Virus record (IMG/VR): IMGVR_UViG_3300045284_000097
Location: 1-43,032 of that record
Length of the DNA: 43,032 bases
Strand: one strand, 5' to 3'
Source: a virus
The translations under genes and the position numbers were made by a program. This document shows positions 7,480 through 15,652 of the stretch, piece by piece (position 1 is the first letter of the stretch; the number at the start of each line of letters is the position of its first letter). The notes beneath the pieces were generated by a model. The model had not been told where the DNA came from and made no database searches. It was given only the letters and a program-made list of their open reading frames with translations.

Positions 7480-10070
7480 TGGCCGGGCAGACCCTTCCGG
7501 CCGGGTTTATCCCTGACGTAGCGCCTCCTGGGGCCGTCCAGGGGGCCAAACCGGCGGGGTTCATTCCGGATGGGTTTATCGCGGATCCGGCGCCGGATTT
7601 CCGGTCGAGCAACGATCCGGCGCAGGCGACAGCGTTGGCGGCGAAGCAACGGGCCGACGATGCGGCGGCCGAGGCGGCGAAGCGGCCGTCCTGGCTCCAG
7701 TTGGCCGGCGAGGCGGTGAAGGGGTGGGGCGCCGGGATGAATCCGCTGCCGCTCCTGAAGGCGATGTATGACGATGTCTCCGGGCAGTTCTCGCAGGCGA
7801 TCCAGGACGCGAAGGACGGCAACTTCGGCAAGATGGCCGGCTCGGCTGCCGGGGTGGTCGGGTCGCCGAGTCACGTCCTGCTCGAATCGGTGATCGGCTC
7901 GCACTGGCAGCAGTTCGTCAAGGCCAAGAAGGCGTACGACGCTGGAAGGTATTCAGAGGCGGCCGGGTATACGACGGCGGGGATGGTGCCGCTGCTCGGG
8001 CCGCTGGCGGCGCATGCGGGCGAGGAGATCGGGACAGGGGATCCGCGGACGATGGCGCGGGGCGTCGGCACGGCGGCGGCAGCGCTGGCGCCAGAGTCCG
8101 GGCTGCGGATCGCCGGCAAAGCGCTTGGGGCGGTGTCGGACGTCGGACGGTCGATCGCCGGGGGCGGTCGGCTCAATCCGCTGGAGGAGGCCTCGAACGC
8201 GTTCGCGCGGGAACACGATATCCCGTTGGACGCGGCGACGGCGACGGGTTCGAAGGTGGCGCGAGCGGTGCAGAAGCGGGTGGCGAACTCGATGGGCGGA
8301 GAGGGTGCGGCCGCCGATATGATCACGGCGCAGCGGGAGGCGCTGGCGCGGACGGGTGACAAGCTGGCGAACGAAGCGAACGGCGTCGAAACGGTGACGC
8401 CGGAGTGGACGAAGTGGAACGATCTACGCTCGCGGCGCGCGTCGATGATGGCGAAGCAGAATCCGGGGATGTCGGCGGGCAAGCTGAATGCCGATGCGAT
8501 GGAGTTTGCGGGGCCGGAGCCGGAGAAGTTCACAACTGAGGGTCCGTCGGTCAAGGCGATCGACGCGGGCGAAGGCGTGCGGGGCACGATCCGGACGCTG
8601 ATTACCAATCTGCACGATATGGCGACGAAGGCGTACGGCGAGCTGCGGAAGGCGGAGGCGTCGTCCGCGAATGCCGATACGGTCCCGATCGAGCCGGCGC
8701 CGGTTGATGCGGTCCCGGACTGGCAAAAGCGGCAGCTCCGGCGGATCGTGCATGAGATGGACGCCTCGGGGTATACGGCCGGGCATCTCCAGGACGCCGA
8801 AGCCGGTGATCTCGGGGTCGGCAGCTCCGGCAAAATCTACAATCCGCGGACCGGCGGAGCGGCGGTGTTTCACGATATCCAGGATCACGGCGGGGCCGGG
8901 TTGGACCGTGGCGAGCTCCAGCATGAGATCGAGGTGTATCTCGGCGGGGGCGCAGAGACAGCGGGCGTCAAAGGGGCGCTGGAAGTGGCGCGGCGGCGCT
9001 ACGTGGGCGATGCGAAGCTGTCGGCGCCGGAGCTGCCGTCCTCCGCGTTCGATGTGCCGACGAAGTATGAAGGCGCGCGGGAGTTGTCGCGGCAGATGGC
9101 GATGGCAGTGGATCTGACGGATGTGAAGGCGGCGCTCCGGCCGATCCGGGACCGCATGGCGGCCGGGGCGGACATTGCGCCGCTGATGGGGCCGAAGGCG
9201 GACGCATTCCGGGCGCTGACGCGGATCATCGATGGGCCGAACCATGCGCCGCTCTCGGTGGTGGATGAAGCGCTCGGCGACCTGAAGGCACTGGCGCGCG
9301 GCGGCAAGAACGGGCCGGCGTTGCCGGAGCTCCGGACGGCGGGCGCGGGGACGGCGGCGTATGCCGTGTCGCGGCTCGATGCGATGGTCCGGGCGCGAGC
9401 GGCGCAGGCCGGGCCGGGCGTGCTTGCGGCGCTCGAGGAGGGCCGGGCAGCCACCCGCGAGAAGGTGGCCGCTGGCGATCTGTTCGAGACGTTGCGCGAG
9501 GAGCCGGTGCAGGCGTTCGAGCAGCTCACGGCGCCGGGCGACAAGGGGATCAATCTGCTGCGGTCGATCCGGGACGTGGCGCCGACGCAGATGATGGACG
9601 TGGCGCGGGCGTGGCTGGAGAAGCAGCTCGATCTGGCGCAGCAGGAGGGCGGGTTCGGCCACGCGGATAAGATGTGGGCGAATTGGCAGGCGATGGGCAA
9701 GCAGACGAAGCAGATCCTGTTCTCGGCGCCGGGGCAAACGCAGGCGCTCGATCGGTTCTTCCTCCTGGCGAAGCGCATGGCCGAGAATCCGAATCCCTCG
9801 GGTACGGCGCATACGCTGACGGCGCTGAATGTCGGCTCGGTGCCGGTGATGGCGGGGCTGGCGAAGATGCTGTATACCAAGCGCGGCGTGGATGCGCTGA
9901 CGACGTGGTTGTCGGCCGGGCAGGCTACACGCGGCGCGTCGGCGGGCGCGGGGGCAGGCTCAGCAGCTCGCGCGGCAGCGTGGTTGGGCGTGCGGGCCGC
10001 GGCGCAGCGGGCGGGGTGGTCATTGCCGGCGCAGGCGCCACTCGCGGCCGACGCAGATGAGGGACGATGA
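7479..10070 (+). CDS. Large ejection (internal virion) protein
   Basis: The product has 863 residues and is the largest protein in the window. The GTG at 7479 overlaps the TAG of the preceding gene by one base. The N-terminus repeats PAGFIPD at residues 7-13 and 25-31, with DGFIADP after it, and then becomes amphipathic helix. Ala/Gly-rich hydrophobic patches occur at about 120-200 and 790-840, suiting membrane insertion. P22 gp16 is the positional counterpart. I see no lysozyme or transglycosylase active site. The last gene of the ejection block, it overlaps the fibre gene by four bases. Confidence 0.75.
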   Translation: MAGQTLPAGFIPDVAPPGAVQGAKPAGFIPDGFIADPAPDFRSSNDPAQATALAAKQRADDAAAEAAKRPSWLQLAGEAVKGWGAGMNPLPLLKAMYDDVSGQFSQAIQDAKDGNFGKMAGSAAGVVGSPSHVLLESVIGSHWQQFVKAKKAYDAGRYSEAAGYTTAGMVPLLGPLAAHAGEEIGTGDPRTMARGVGTAAAALAPESGLRIAGKALGAVSDVGRSIAGGGRLNPLEEASNAFAREHDIPLDAATATGSKVARAVQKRVANSMGGEGAAADMITAQREALARTGDKLANEANGVETVTPEWTKWNDLRSRRASMMAKQNPGMSAGKLNADAMEFAGPEPEKFTTEGPSVKAIDAGEGVRGTIRTLITNLHDMATKAYGELRKAEASSANADTVPIEPAPVDAVPDWQKRQLRRIVHEMDASGYTAGHLQDAEAGDLGVGSSGKIYNPRTGGAAVFHDIQDHGGAGLDRGELQHEIEVYLGGGAETAGVKGALEVARRRYVGDAKLSAPELPSSAFDVPTKYEGARELSRQMAMAVDLTDVKAALRPIRDRMAAGADIAPLMGPKADAFRALTRIIDGPNHAPLSVVDEALGDLKALARGGKNGPALPELRTAGAGTAAYAVSRLDAMVRARAAQAGPGVLAALEEGRAATREKVAAGDLFETLREEPVQAFEQLTAPGDKGINLLRSIRDVAPTQMMDVARAWLEKQLDLAQQEGGFGHADKMWANWQAMGKQTKQILFSAPGQTQALDRFFLLAKRMAENPNPSGTAHTLTALNVGSVPVMAGLAKMLYTKRGVDALTTWLSAGQATRGASAGAGAGSAARAAAWLGVRAAAQRAGWSLPAQAPLAADADEGR

Positions 10071-11347
10071 AAGGGATCTCGATGAGGAGAAGCAGCACGA
10101 TCGCGGCGGCGGTGATTGTGGGCATGGGGCTGATGGTACCGCAGGCGCTCGCGCAAGGCTCGCTGACGCCGACAGCCTATCAGACAATCCAGGACAGCAA
10201 TGGCATTCCGATCGTGGGGGCGTGCATCTGGACGTACCTGGCGGGCACCTCGACGCCGACGGCGACGTATACCGCGAAGTTGGCGACGGTGCCGAATACG
10301 AATCCGATCATCACGGATAGCGCGGGGCAGTTCGTCGCGTACTTGCTGCCGGGCCAGTCCTATAAGTTCGTGTTTGAGACGGCGTGCGCGCCTCCAGCGC
10401 ATGGGGCGGTGCTGCGGACGCAGGATGGGATCGACGCGACGTTAGGGACGTTTAGCGCGGCCGTGGTCGGGGATGAATCGGTGACGATTCGGAATACCAC
10501 GCCCGGGGTCGCGAATCGCGCGGTGTTGTTCGTCGGGAACGATACATCGGCGACGCTCGGCACGCTGGCGGCGCACTCCAGCACGTTCACGACGTTGGGG
10601 GCGGCGATTGCGAACGGCGTCAAGCTGACATCCAGTGGTGTCGGTGGGCTCTCGCTCCAGGCGTCCGATGCGACGGGGATCATTCATTTCTTCACCGGGA
10701 CGGGGACGGTTGAGCGCGGGCAGATCACGGCGGCTGGGCTGTTCAACTGGTCGACGTTCGGCGCGCATCAGTTCACCTCGGGCGCGGTCGGCGTGAATAC
10801 GCTTACGGTGGCGAACACGTCAGCGGGCGCTGGGAACTCGGCGCGCGCGTCGGCGGCGAGCGATACGGTGACGAGCGTGATGGACGCCTACAGTTCGACG
10901 TGGACGACGGTCGGCGCGCAAGTGCAGGCGGGGACAATGTTCTCGGGGAACGGGGTGGGCGGGGTATCGCTGGCGGCGTTCAATGCGGCCGGGGCCGTGC
11001 GGATCTACACCGGGAGTGGGACGCTGCGCGCGACGTTCGACGCGGCGGGGAACTTCAACCTCGGCTCGACGAACATTATGGACAGTCCAGCGGTGCCGAC
11101 CTCCAGTGGCGTGACGGGAGGTACGATCACGGTGACCGGGCGGGCCACTGCGTTTCGGGCCGCGGTGACATCGGGGACCGTGACGAGTTTCAGTGTCAAT
11201 TTCAATACGACCTATACGACGAAGCCGGTCTGTGTGGCATCGGGGGATGGTGGGCCACCGAAAACGATCTCGTCTACGACAGATGTCACGGTCACGATGT
11301 CGCCTGGAGCCGTCACAGAAGTCAACGTACTGTGCCGTGGCTTTTAA
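10067..11347 (+). CDS. Fibre/tailspike-position protein with Sec signal peptide
   Basis: The product has 426 residues from 10067, or 421 from the ATG at 10082, which has the better ribosome site (AAGGGA). Residues 6-30 form a textbook signal peptide: two Arg, the hydrophobic core IAAAVIVGMGLMV and an ALA-type cleavage site before QGS. The mature part begins with a domain (AYQTIQDSNGIPIVGACIWT, then LPGQSYKFVF) typical of phage tail-fibre N-termini. Repetitive beta segments follow, and the C-terminus (VNFNTTYTTKPVCVASGD, final VNVLCRGF) resembles two other secreted proteins of this phage. The location after the ejection genes is the tailspike slot of P22. A signal on a virion fibre is odd. Confidence 0.8.
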   Translation: MKGISMRRSSTIAAAVIVGMGLMVPQALAQGSLTPTAYQTIQDSNGIPIVGACIWTYLAGTSTPTATYTAKLATVPNTNPIITDSAGQFVAYLLPGQSYKFVFETACAPPAHGAVLRTQDGIDATLGTFSAAVVGDESVTIRNTTPGVANRAVLFVGNDTSATLGTLAAHSSTFTTLGAAIANGVKLTSSGVGGLSLQASDATGIIHFFTGTGTVERGQITAAGLFNWSTFGAHQFTSGAVGVNTLTVANTSAGAGNSARASAASDTVTSVMDAYSSTWTTVGAQVQAGTMFSGNGVGGVSLAAFNAAGAVRIYTGSGTLRATFDAAGNFNLGSTNIMDSPAVPTSSGVTGGTITVTGRATAFRAAVTSGTVTSFSVNFNTTYTTKPVCVASGDGGPPKTISSTTDVTVTMSPGAVTEVNVLCRGF

Positions 11348-11616
11348 TGCGTGGCCTTCTCGCGTTCGCCCTGCTGATCCTGACGCCGCCGGTCCTCTCC
11401 GATCTGGATCGGGCGCAGGCGGAGAAGCACCAAGTACAGATCCAGCTCCTGAGTTGTCAGGCGCAACTCGTCGAGGCGCAGCTCGCGGCGCAGAAGGCGG
11501 CACTCACTGAGCAGCAGGCGAAGCTGGAGCAGCGGTTCCGCGAGATCCTGAAACCGGCGGAGGGGGACGTGTTCGATTGGGTCAGTTTGACGTGGCGGCC
11601 GGCGGGCAAGCCATGA
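11347..11616 (+). CDS. Small exported/membrane coiled-coil protein
   Basis: The product has 89 residues. ATG at 11347 overlaps the previous TAA by one base. MRGLLAFALLILTPPVLS is a signal peptide or N-terminal anchor. Residues 20-65 form a Gln/Ala/Glu helix with heptad-like spacing, and the last 20 residues contain two Trp. The architecture resembles an inner-membrane spanin subunit or a small periplasmic coiled coil, and the genes that follow look like a lysis cluster. No lipobox is present. Function is inferred only from shape and place. Confidence 0.65.
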   Translation: MRGLLAFALLILTPPVLSDLDRAQAEKHQVQIQLLSCQAQLVEAQLAAQKAALTEQQAKLEQRFREILKPAEGDVFDWVSLTWRPAGKP

Positions 11617-12188
11617 GCGGCGTGTGGCTCGCTCTCGTCGCCTTGTTGCAGATCATCGGGCTGGCGCTGGTGCAGGCGATTATGCAGCAGCGGGCGGCGA
11701 GGCTGGCCGCGCAGCTCAAGAGCGCGGAAAAGCAAGAGGATTGGCGCCGGCAGGACGCGGTGGCCGAGAAAGCCGCGATGGCGGCACAGCTGCTCCTGCA
11801 GGCGCAACGGGACACCATCACGCGCACCGATGAGGTCGCCCGGATCGCCGCCGAAGCCGACGCGCGGGTACGGGCACAACTGACCGCGATCATGGTGCAG
11901 GGGAAAGAGATCCACATCCTGGTCAATAGCGACATGACGGCAGCGCGGACGGCGGAGCGCGACTCCCTGCGGCTCTTGGTGCTCTCGCTGAAGAACGGCT
12001 ACGATCTGAGCGTCAAACTCGGGCTGACGCTGAGCGGGAGCGAGCAGGACACGATCGTGGCGTTTGAGAAGCGGATCACGGAGCTGGATCAAATCCTGGC
12101 GGACCGGCACGCGGCGCAGTTGTCCGTGGAGGCGGAAGCGGCAACGACGAAGGCGGCGGCGATGAAGGCGGCATCGGTCGTCTCATGA
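11613..12188 (+). CDS. Membrane-anchored coiled-coil protein, lysis region
   Basis: The product has 191 residues. ATG at 11613 overlaps the previous TGA (ATGA), which favours it over the upstream TTG. Residues 4-24 (VWLALVALLQIIGLALVQAI) form one transmembrane helix; the rest is long Ala/Gln/Glu helix. A segment KEIHILVNSDMTAARTAERD is recognisable: an HxLVNSxMTAA motif occurs in many phage proteins of unknown function near lysis genes, from memory. A role as membrane-tethered lysis accessory or spanin-like protein is possible. Confidence 0.7.
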   Translation: MSGVWLALVALLQIIGLALVQAIMQQRAARLAAQLKSAEKQEDWRRQDAVAEKAAMAAQLLLQAQRDTITRTDEVARIAAEADARVRAQLTAIMVQGKEIHILVNSDMTAARTAERDSLRLLVLSLKNGYDLSVKLGLTLSGSEQDTIVAFEKRITELDQILADRHAAQLSVEAEAATTKAAAMKAASVVS

Positions 12189-12400
12189 CGCGGCTGCCGG
12201 TCGTCCGGCTGAGCGATCCGCAACGGGACGCGATCCGCAAGTTCCTGAAGAAGCGGGCCGACGGCATGGCCGTGATCGTCATGTGGGTCGGGCTGCACTT
12301 CATGTCGCCGTCGGTGGGCTGGCGGGAGGTGGCGGGCGTCGCGATTCTGGTCTGTGCGGGCGGTCTGATGCAGTGGCGGTTCGACAACGAGAGTTCATAA
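12185..12400 (+). CDS. Candidate holin-like small membrane protein
   Basis: The product has 71 residues and its ATG overlaps the previous TGA. A basic N-terminus (residues 10-26, RDAIRKFLKKR) precedes two hydrophobic segments, AVIVMWVGLHFM and EVAGVAILVCAGGLM, separated by a short turn. Size, charge pattern and two membrane spans fit class II holins, which make holes in the inner membrane. There are other small membrane proteins nearby, including the gene at 14105, so the true holin cannot be told from sequence alone. Confidence 0.65.
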   Translation: MTRLPVVRLSDPQRDAIRKFLKKRADGMAVIVMWVGLHFMSPSVGWREVAGVAILVCAGGLMQWRFDNESS

Positions 12401-12411
12401 AGGATTAGTTC

Positions 12412-12690
12412 ATGATGACGAAAGTGACCGTCCTCCGTGGCGATAACTGGCAGCCGTTCATTCTGGAGGCGCAGCTCGAAACCAATGCCGACGGTTCGGT
12501 GAGCTTCAAGCTGCCGTCGGGGAAGTACGCCGGACAGGATCCGACCGCCTACGGGCTGCGTGCTGACGGGCCGGCGACGCAGCAGTACCAGCGCGCAACG
12601 CTGGAGGGGTCGGTGGTGACGTTCCTCCCGCATCCGGACTATCCGGCCTTCGTGTATGTGATCGGGCGGGGGAAGGTTTACCCTTCGTGA
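12412..12690 (+). CDS. Small beta-rich protein of unknown function
   Basis: The product has 92 residues. It has two consecutive ATG codons at 12412 and 12415 after AAAGGA. The sequence alternates strands: TVLRGDNWQPFILEAQLE, VSFKLPSGKYAG, AFVYVIGRGKVYPS. This suggests a small beta barrel. I do not recognise a family. It sits between the holin-like gene and a larger unknown protein. Confidence 0.65.
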   Translation: MMTKVTVLRGDNWQPFILEAQLETNADGSVSFKLPSGKYAGQDPTAYGLRADGPATQQYQRATLEGSVVTFLPHPDYPAFVYVIGRGKVYPS

Positions 12691-13610
12691 GTTCGGCAGC
12701 AGCGGTCGCGGCGGCGTGCGGAAGCATCAGCGCGAAAGCGCCTATAGCGCCTCGGATCTATCGTGGGGACATGGGGCTCTTCATCGACGGGGCGCCTGAT
12801 GTCGGGGCGGGCGGCGCAGCGAACCTCGTCCTGTCGTTCATGTACCCCCGGTATCCGCCGGAGTTTCGCGCCGCGATCCGCCATGCCTGGAAAGCGCGGC
12901 ACTCGCTCGACGTGCTCTTGTCGTGGCAGGACGATGCAGCCTATGGGATCAGGCTCGGTCCGTGCGTGGCGATTCGACAGGAGTTGTGTGACGAGGGTTT
13001 CCGTCCGTGCGAGTGGATGTCCTCCAAGGACTACATGCGGGCGGCCGGGGCGAGAGATAACGCGCCGCTCGCCTTGCAAATCCTCGAGCCGACGTTCGCG
13101 GCGTTCCTCCGTACGGACTGCATCTCCCGCTACTGCGTGGGCGGGGAGCTGGACCTGTGGAACACCTACGACTCCTTGCAGGCGATGATCGACGCGATGG
13201 CGCCGCGAGTGATTGCGATCGGGCGTACGTTGGACGTGCATTTCTCGACCAATCGGGCGGACTGGCGACCGGATCATCCCGGCTCGACGTTCGCGGACTA
13301 CTGGAACCCGAATCAAGGCAAGCTCTCCGGGCTCTGGTTTCAGGCGGACTCCGAGGCGAGTGATGCGAATCTGCAAGCCGAGATGGTTCCGATTCTCGAA
13401 CGCTTCGCTGGGAACGATGGCGTCGTGCCGGATTCGGGTTTCGGGCATCCGTTCGATTGCCATGCGGTGGAGATTAGCCTTCAGAAGATGTTCAATGGCG
13501 GAATGAGCCAAGCAGAGTGCGATCGACGTGGCCGGGTGCTGCTGGCGACACCGCCGCAGGGCGGACCCGCGGGGATCGTCTCGGTGATGGGCAGCGGGAA
13601 CGGACAGTAA
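12687..13610 (+). CDS. Unknown protein, possible TIM-barrel-like fold
   Basis: The product has 307 residues from a GTG that overlaps the previous TGA; GGGGGAAGG lies about ten bases upstream. Later starts, such as the ATG at 12771, are possible because the first 25 residues are low complexity. Segments such as RYPPEFRAAIRHAWKARHSL, DVLLSWQDDAAYG, LDVHFSTNRADWRPDHPG and LSGLWFQADS look like alternating helices and strands with buried Trp and Asp, as in glycoside-hydrolase-like phage proteins. I cannot assign catalytic residues. Its place among lysis genes would suit an envelope-acting protein. Confidence 0.62.
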   Translation: MSSAAAVAAACGSISAKAPIAPRIYRGDMGLFIDGAPDVGAGGAANLVLSFMYPRYPPEFRAAIRHAWKARHSLDVLLSWQDDAAYGIRLGPCVAIRQELCDEGFRPCEWMSSKDYMRAAGARDNAPLALQILEPTFAAFLRTDCISRYCVGGELDLWNTYDSLQAMIDAMAPRVIAIGRTLDVHFSTNRADWRPDHPGSTFADYWNPNQGKLSGLWFQADSEASDANLQAEMVPILERFAGNDGVVPDSGFGHPFDCHAVEISLQKMFNGGMSQAECDRRGRVLLATPPQGGPAGIVSVMGSGNGQ

Positions 13611-13613
13611 GGT

Positions 13614-14117
13614 ATGCGCCGGATCGTGGAACAGGTGCTGCCGGCGGCGTATGCGTTGTTGCCGCGCGAGTTGCGGACGCCGGAAGCGGCACGACTGATC
13701 CTGGCCGTCGGGGCGCACGCCTCCGGGTTTCATGTGCGGCGGCTGGCCTATGCGAGTCCCAAGCGGGGGTATTGGTTGCTCGGGGTCGATCAGGTGGCGG
13801 AGGTGCTCCGGTTCTCCAAAGGGCGCGGCCCGCTGGTGAATGCCGCCCGGGAGCTCGGGTATGGGATTCTGACGATGGAGCGGGTCGTGCTCCAGGCGGC
13901 GCTCGAACATAACGATTGCCTCGGGTTCGTGGTGGCGCGGTGCCTGCTGCCGCCGGCTGTCGAGGCGCTCCGGGGCGCGGGCGAGGCGTGGGCGCTGTAC
14001 CGGGAGCTGTGGGCGCCGACAGGCACGGCGGCTGACGGCTCGAGATGGGCGGCGCACTACGAGGCGGCTGGCGTGGCGTTGGCAACGGATGAAAGGATGG
14101 CAACATGCCGCGATTGA
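13614..14117 (+). CDS. Lysozyme-like fold protein, candidate degenerate endolysin
   Basis: The product has 167 residues. It resembles a phage family I recall with an N-terminal AIGxQESRF-like motif, a GYWQF segment, a central AL.xND helix and a C-terminal WxxY.xxWxPG segment. Here the counterparts are LAVGAHASGFHVRR, RGYWLLG, AALEHNDCLGFVVARCLL and WALYRELWAPTG. In lysozyme-like members the Glu before Ser would be catalytic; this protein has Ala in its place. It sits between holin-like genes. Either catalysis uses another residue or the protein is a non-enzymatic relative. The family match is from memory. Confidence 0.55.
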   Translation: MRRIVEQVLPAAYALLPRELRTPEAARLILAVGAHASGFHVRRLAYASPKRGYWLLGVDQVAEVLRFSKGRGPLVNAARELGYGILTMERVVLQAALEHNDCLGFVVARCLLPPAVEALRGAGEAWALYRELWAPTGTAADGSRWAAHYEAAGVALATDERMATCRD

Positions 14118-14311
14118 AGGCGTTCCTGTGGCGTCTGGTGTACGTGGTGATCGTGGTGGCGATTCTGGCATTCGTGGTCCCGCTGGTATTCGAGATGCTC
14201 GGGATCGGGTTTCCGTCGGGGCCGGCGCTGACGTTGCTGAAGTTCGCGCTGGCCTGTCTGGTGGTGCTCTATCTCTTTTTGGGCGACGTGCCGCCGTATA
14301 CGCCGTTCTGA
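14105..14311 (+). CDS. Candidate holin, two transmembrane helices
   Basis: The product has 68 residues. ATG at 14105 follows AAAGGA. MPRLKAFLWR is a basic N-terminus; VYVVIVVAILAFVVPLVF and LTLLKFALACLVVLYLFL are strong transmembrane segments separated by a Gly/Pro turn. It overlaps the lysozyme-like gene by 13 bases, so the pair looks like an endolysin-holin unit. It competes with the gene at 12185 for the holin or antiholin role. Confidence 0.68.
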   Translation: MPRLKAFLWRLVYVVIVVAILAFVVPLVFEMLGIGFPSGPALTLLKFALACLVVLYLFLGDVPPYTPF

Positions 14312-14318
14312 GGGGACC

Positions 14319-14738
14319 ATGACGATCGGAGCGATCCTGTTGGCGGTGGTGTTGGCGACGGCGGCGCAGTTCGATCGCGCGGGCCGGGCGTGCTTCGCGG
14401 CGCTTCGGGATTTCCAGGTGATCGAGCTGCGCGAAGTGCAGGCCCATCACGCCTGGCCGACGGAGGCGCAGCACCAAGAGATCGCGGCCAAGCTGGCGAT
14501 CGCCTATGAGGGGGTCGCGGACAGCCTGCCGCTCGGGGTCAACTTCGTGCAGGGGCACCCACAGGCGGTCTCGTGGCTGCGGTCGGTGAATGTGGCGGTG
14601 GGGGCGCTGAGTGGGCTGGTCGGGCCGTTGGCGCCGAAGGACGCGCGGCAGACGGTCCAGACGGTGCAGGACCGCTTCGCGGCGCTCTTGGCGCTCTATC
14701 CGGTGGGCACCATCGACGAGCACCCGCCGATACGCTGA
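14319..14738 (+). CDS. Small protein with N-terminal membrane or signal segment
   Basis: The product has 139 residues. ATG at 14319 follows GAGGGG. MTIGAILLAVVLATAAQF looks like a signal peptide or anchor. The rest is helical and contains EVQAHHAWPTEAQHQEIAAK and FVQGHPQAVSWLRSVNVAVG. I do not recognise the family. It is the last gene before a small non-coding gap, hence probably the end of the lysis unit. Confidence 0.65.
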   Translation: MTIGAILLAVVLATAAQFDRAGRACFAALRDFQVIELREVQAHHAWPTEAQHQEIAAKLAIAYEGVADSLPLGVNFVQGHPQAVSWLRSVNVAVGALSGLVGPLAPKDARQTVQTVQDRFAALLALYPVGTIDEHPPIR

Positions 14739-14742
14739 CGGT

Positions 14743-14776
14743 TATTGTTGACAATGGGCACGGACTAAGCGATCCT
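14743..14776 (+). promoter_or_regulatory. Candidate promoter/operator before the recombination block
   Basis: TTGACA lies at 14748-14753, with GATCCT 17 bases downstream as a weak -10. The -35 sits in ATTGTTGACAAT, an inverted repeat (ATTGT, two bases, ACAAT), which could be an operator. A very similar arrangement, TTGATA, 17 bases, TAGCCT, occurs at 17967-17995. The -10 is poor, so an activator or a phage-specific factor may be needed. Confidence 0.4.
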
Positions 14777-14817
14777 CTGTCTCGCGGTCGGGACGGCCGC
14801 GAGGAGCAGGGGGCCAG

Positions 14818-15171
14818 ATGGTTGCCGAAAAGATCGACCTCGAGGAGATCGCATCGTCGAATCTCGCGGCGATCGGCTACAACGATCGGAAGCGGATTGC
14901 CGGGCTGCGGTTCAAGTCGGGCGAGATCTTCCACTATGCCGATGTCCCGGCGGAAGTGTTCGCGTCGTGGTATCTCGCGGAGTCGCGTGGGAAGTTCTAC
15001 GCGGCGAACATCCGGGGGCAGTACCGGGGCGAGAAGATGACGGGGAGGTGTCCGCAGTGCGGCGATCGTCCGGGGTGGATCGGCGAATGCTGTGAAAGTT
15101 GCGGCTGTGCGAACTACGCAGCCGACGTCAGGAGGGCGACAGATGCGTCTGATTCCGCTGACGGCCGGTAA
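14818..15171 (+). CDS. KTSC-domain protein with C-terminal zinc ribbon
   Basis: The product has 117 residues; the ATG follows GAGCAGGGGG. Residues 12-70 match the KTSC domain: SSNLAAIGYNDRKRIAGLRF, a KSGEIFHYADVPAEVF core and a KFYAANIRGQYRG end. Residues 76-100 hold paired cysteines (CPQC, CC, CGC), likely a zinc ribbon. KTSC proteins are linked in the literature to RNA polymerase- or nuclease-associated functions but have no settled role. First gene after the 14743 promoter candidate. It overlaps the HNH gene by 29 bases, unusual in this compact but mostly 1-8-base-overlap genome. Confidence 0.8.
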   Translation: MVAEKIDLEEIASSNLAAIGYNDRKRIAGLRFKSGEIFHYADVPAEVFASWYLAESRGKFYAANIRGQYRGEKMTGRCPQCGDRPGWIGECCESCGCANYAADVRRATDASDSADGR

Positions 15172-15652
15172 GTCCGCTATCGTCGACGACGATGTATACG
15201 CTGCGATGAGTAGATTCAAATGGTGGGCGAAGAAAACAGAGCGGAAGGGACGGACCGTATGGCATGCGGTCAGGCAGGTGTCGCGACGGTCGATTTACAT
15301 GCACCGAGAGATTGCCGGCGTTGGTGTCGATCGCGAGATTGACCATAGGAATGGTGACGGTCTAGACAATAGGAAAAAGAACCTACGCGCGTGCTCGCAT
15401 CAGCAGAACATGGCGAATAGACACTCAGTACATGCGCGTTCAGGCGTGCTCGGCGTGTGTTTCATTTCGAGGCTGAAGTCTAAACCGTGGTCGGCGGTGA
15501 TCATGGTTGGTTACAAAAAGTACCATTTGGGCTACTTCGCGACGAAGGCAGAGGCATCTGAAGCGCGACGATCGGCGGCGTTCAGGGCATTCGGAGAGTT
15601 CGCGGCAGAGGCTAAAGGGGGTGGGAACGATGGGACGGCCGGCAGTCTTTAG
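15143..15652 (+). CDS. HNH homing endonuclease with AP2 DNA-binding domain
   Basis: The product has 169 residues. ATG at 15143 follows AGGAGG. Residues 53-92 hold the HNH motif (MHREIAG, EIDHRNGDGLDNRKKNLR, SHQQNMANR), with His and Asn in the metal site. Residues 100-153 form an AP2-type DNA-binding domain ending YHLGYFATKAEASEARRSAA. This combination is typical of free-standing homing endonucleases in phages. Local DNA is less GC-rich than its neighbours and uses codons such as ATA, AGA and TTA more, suggesting recent arrival. The start is inside the KTSC gene. Confidence 0.88.
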   Translation: MRLIPLTAGKSAIVDDDVYAAMSRFKWWAKKTERKGRTVWHAVRQVSRRSIYMHREIAGVGVDREIDHRNGDGLDNRKKNLRACSHQQNMANRHSVHARSGVLGVCFISRLKSKPWSAVIMVGYKKYHLGYFATKAEASEARRSAAFRAFGEFAAEAKGGGNDGTAGSL

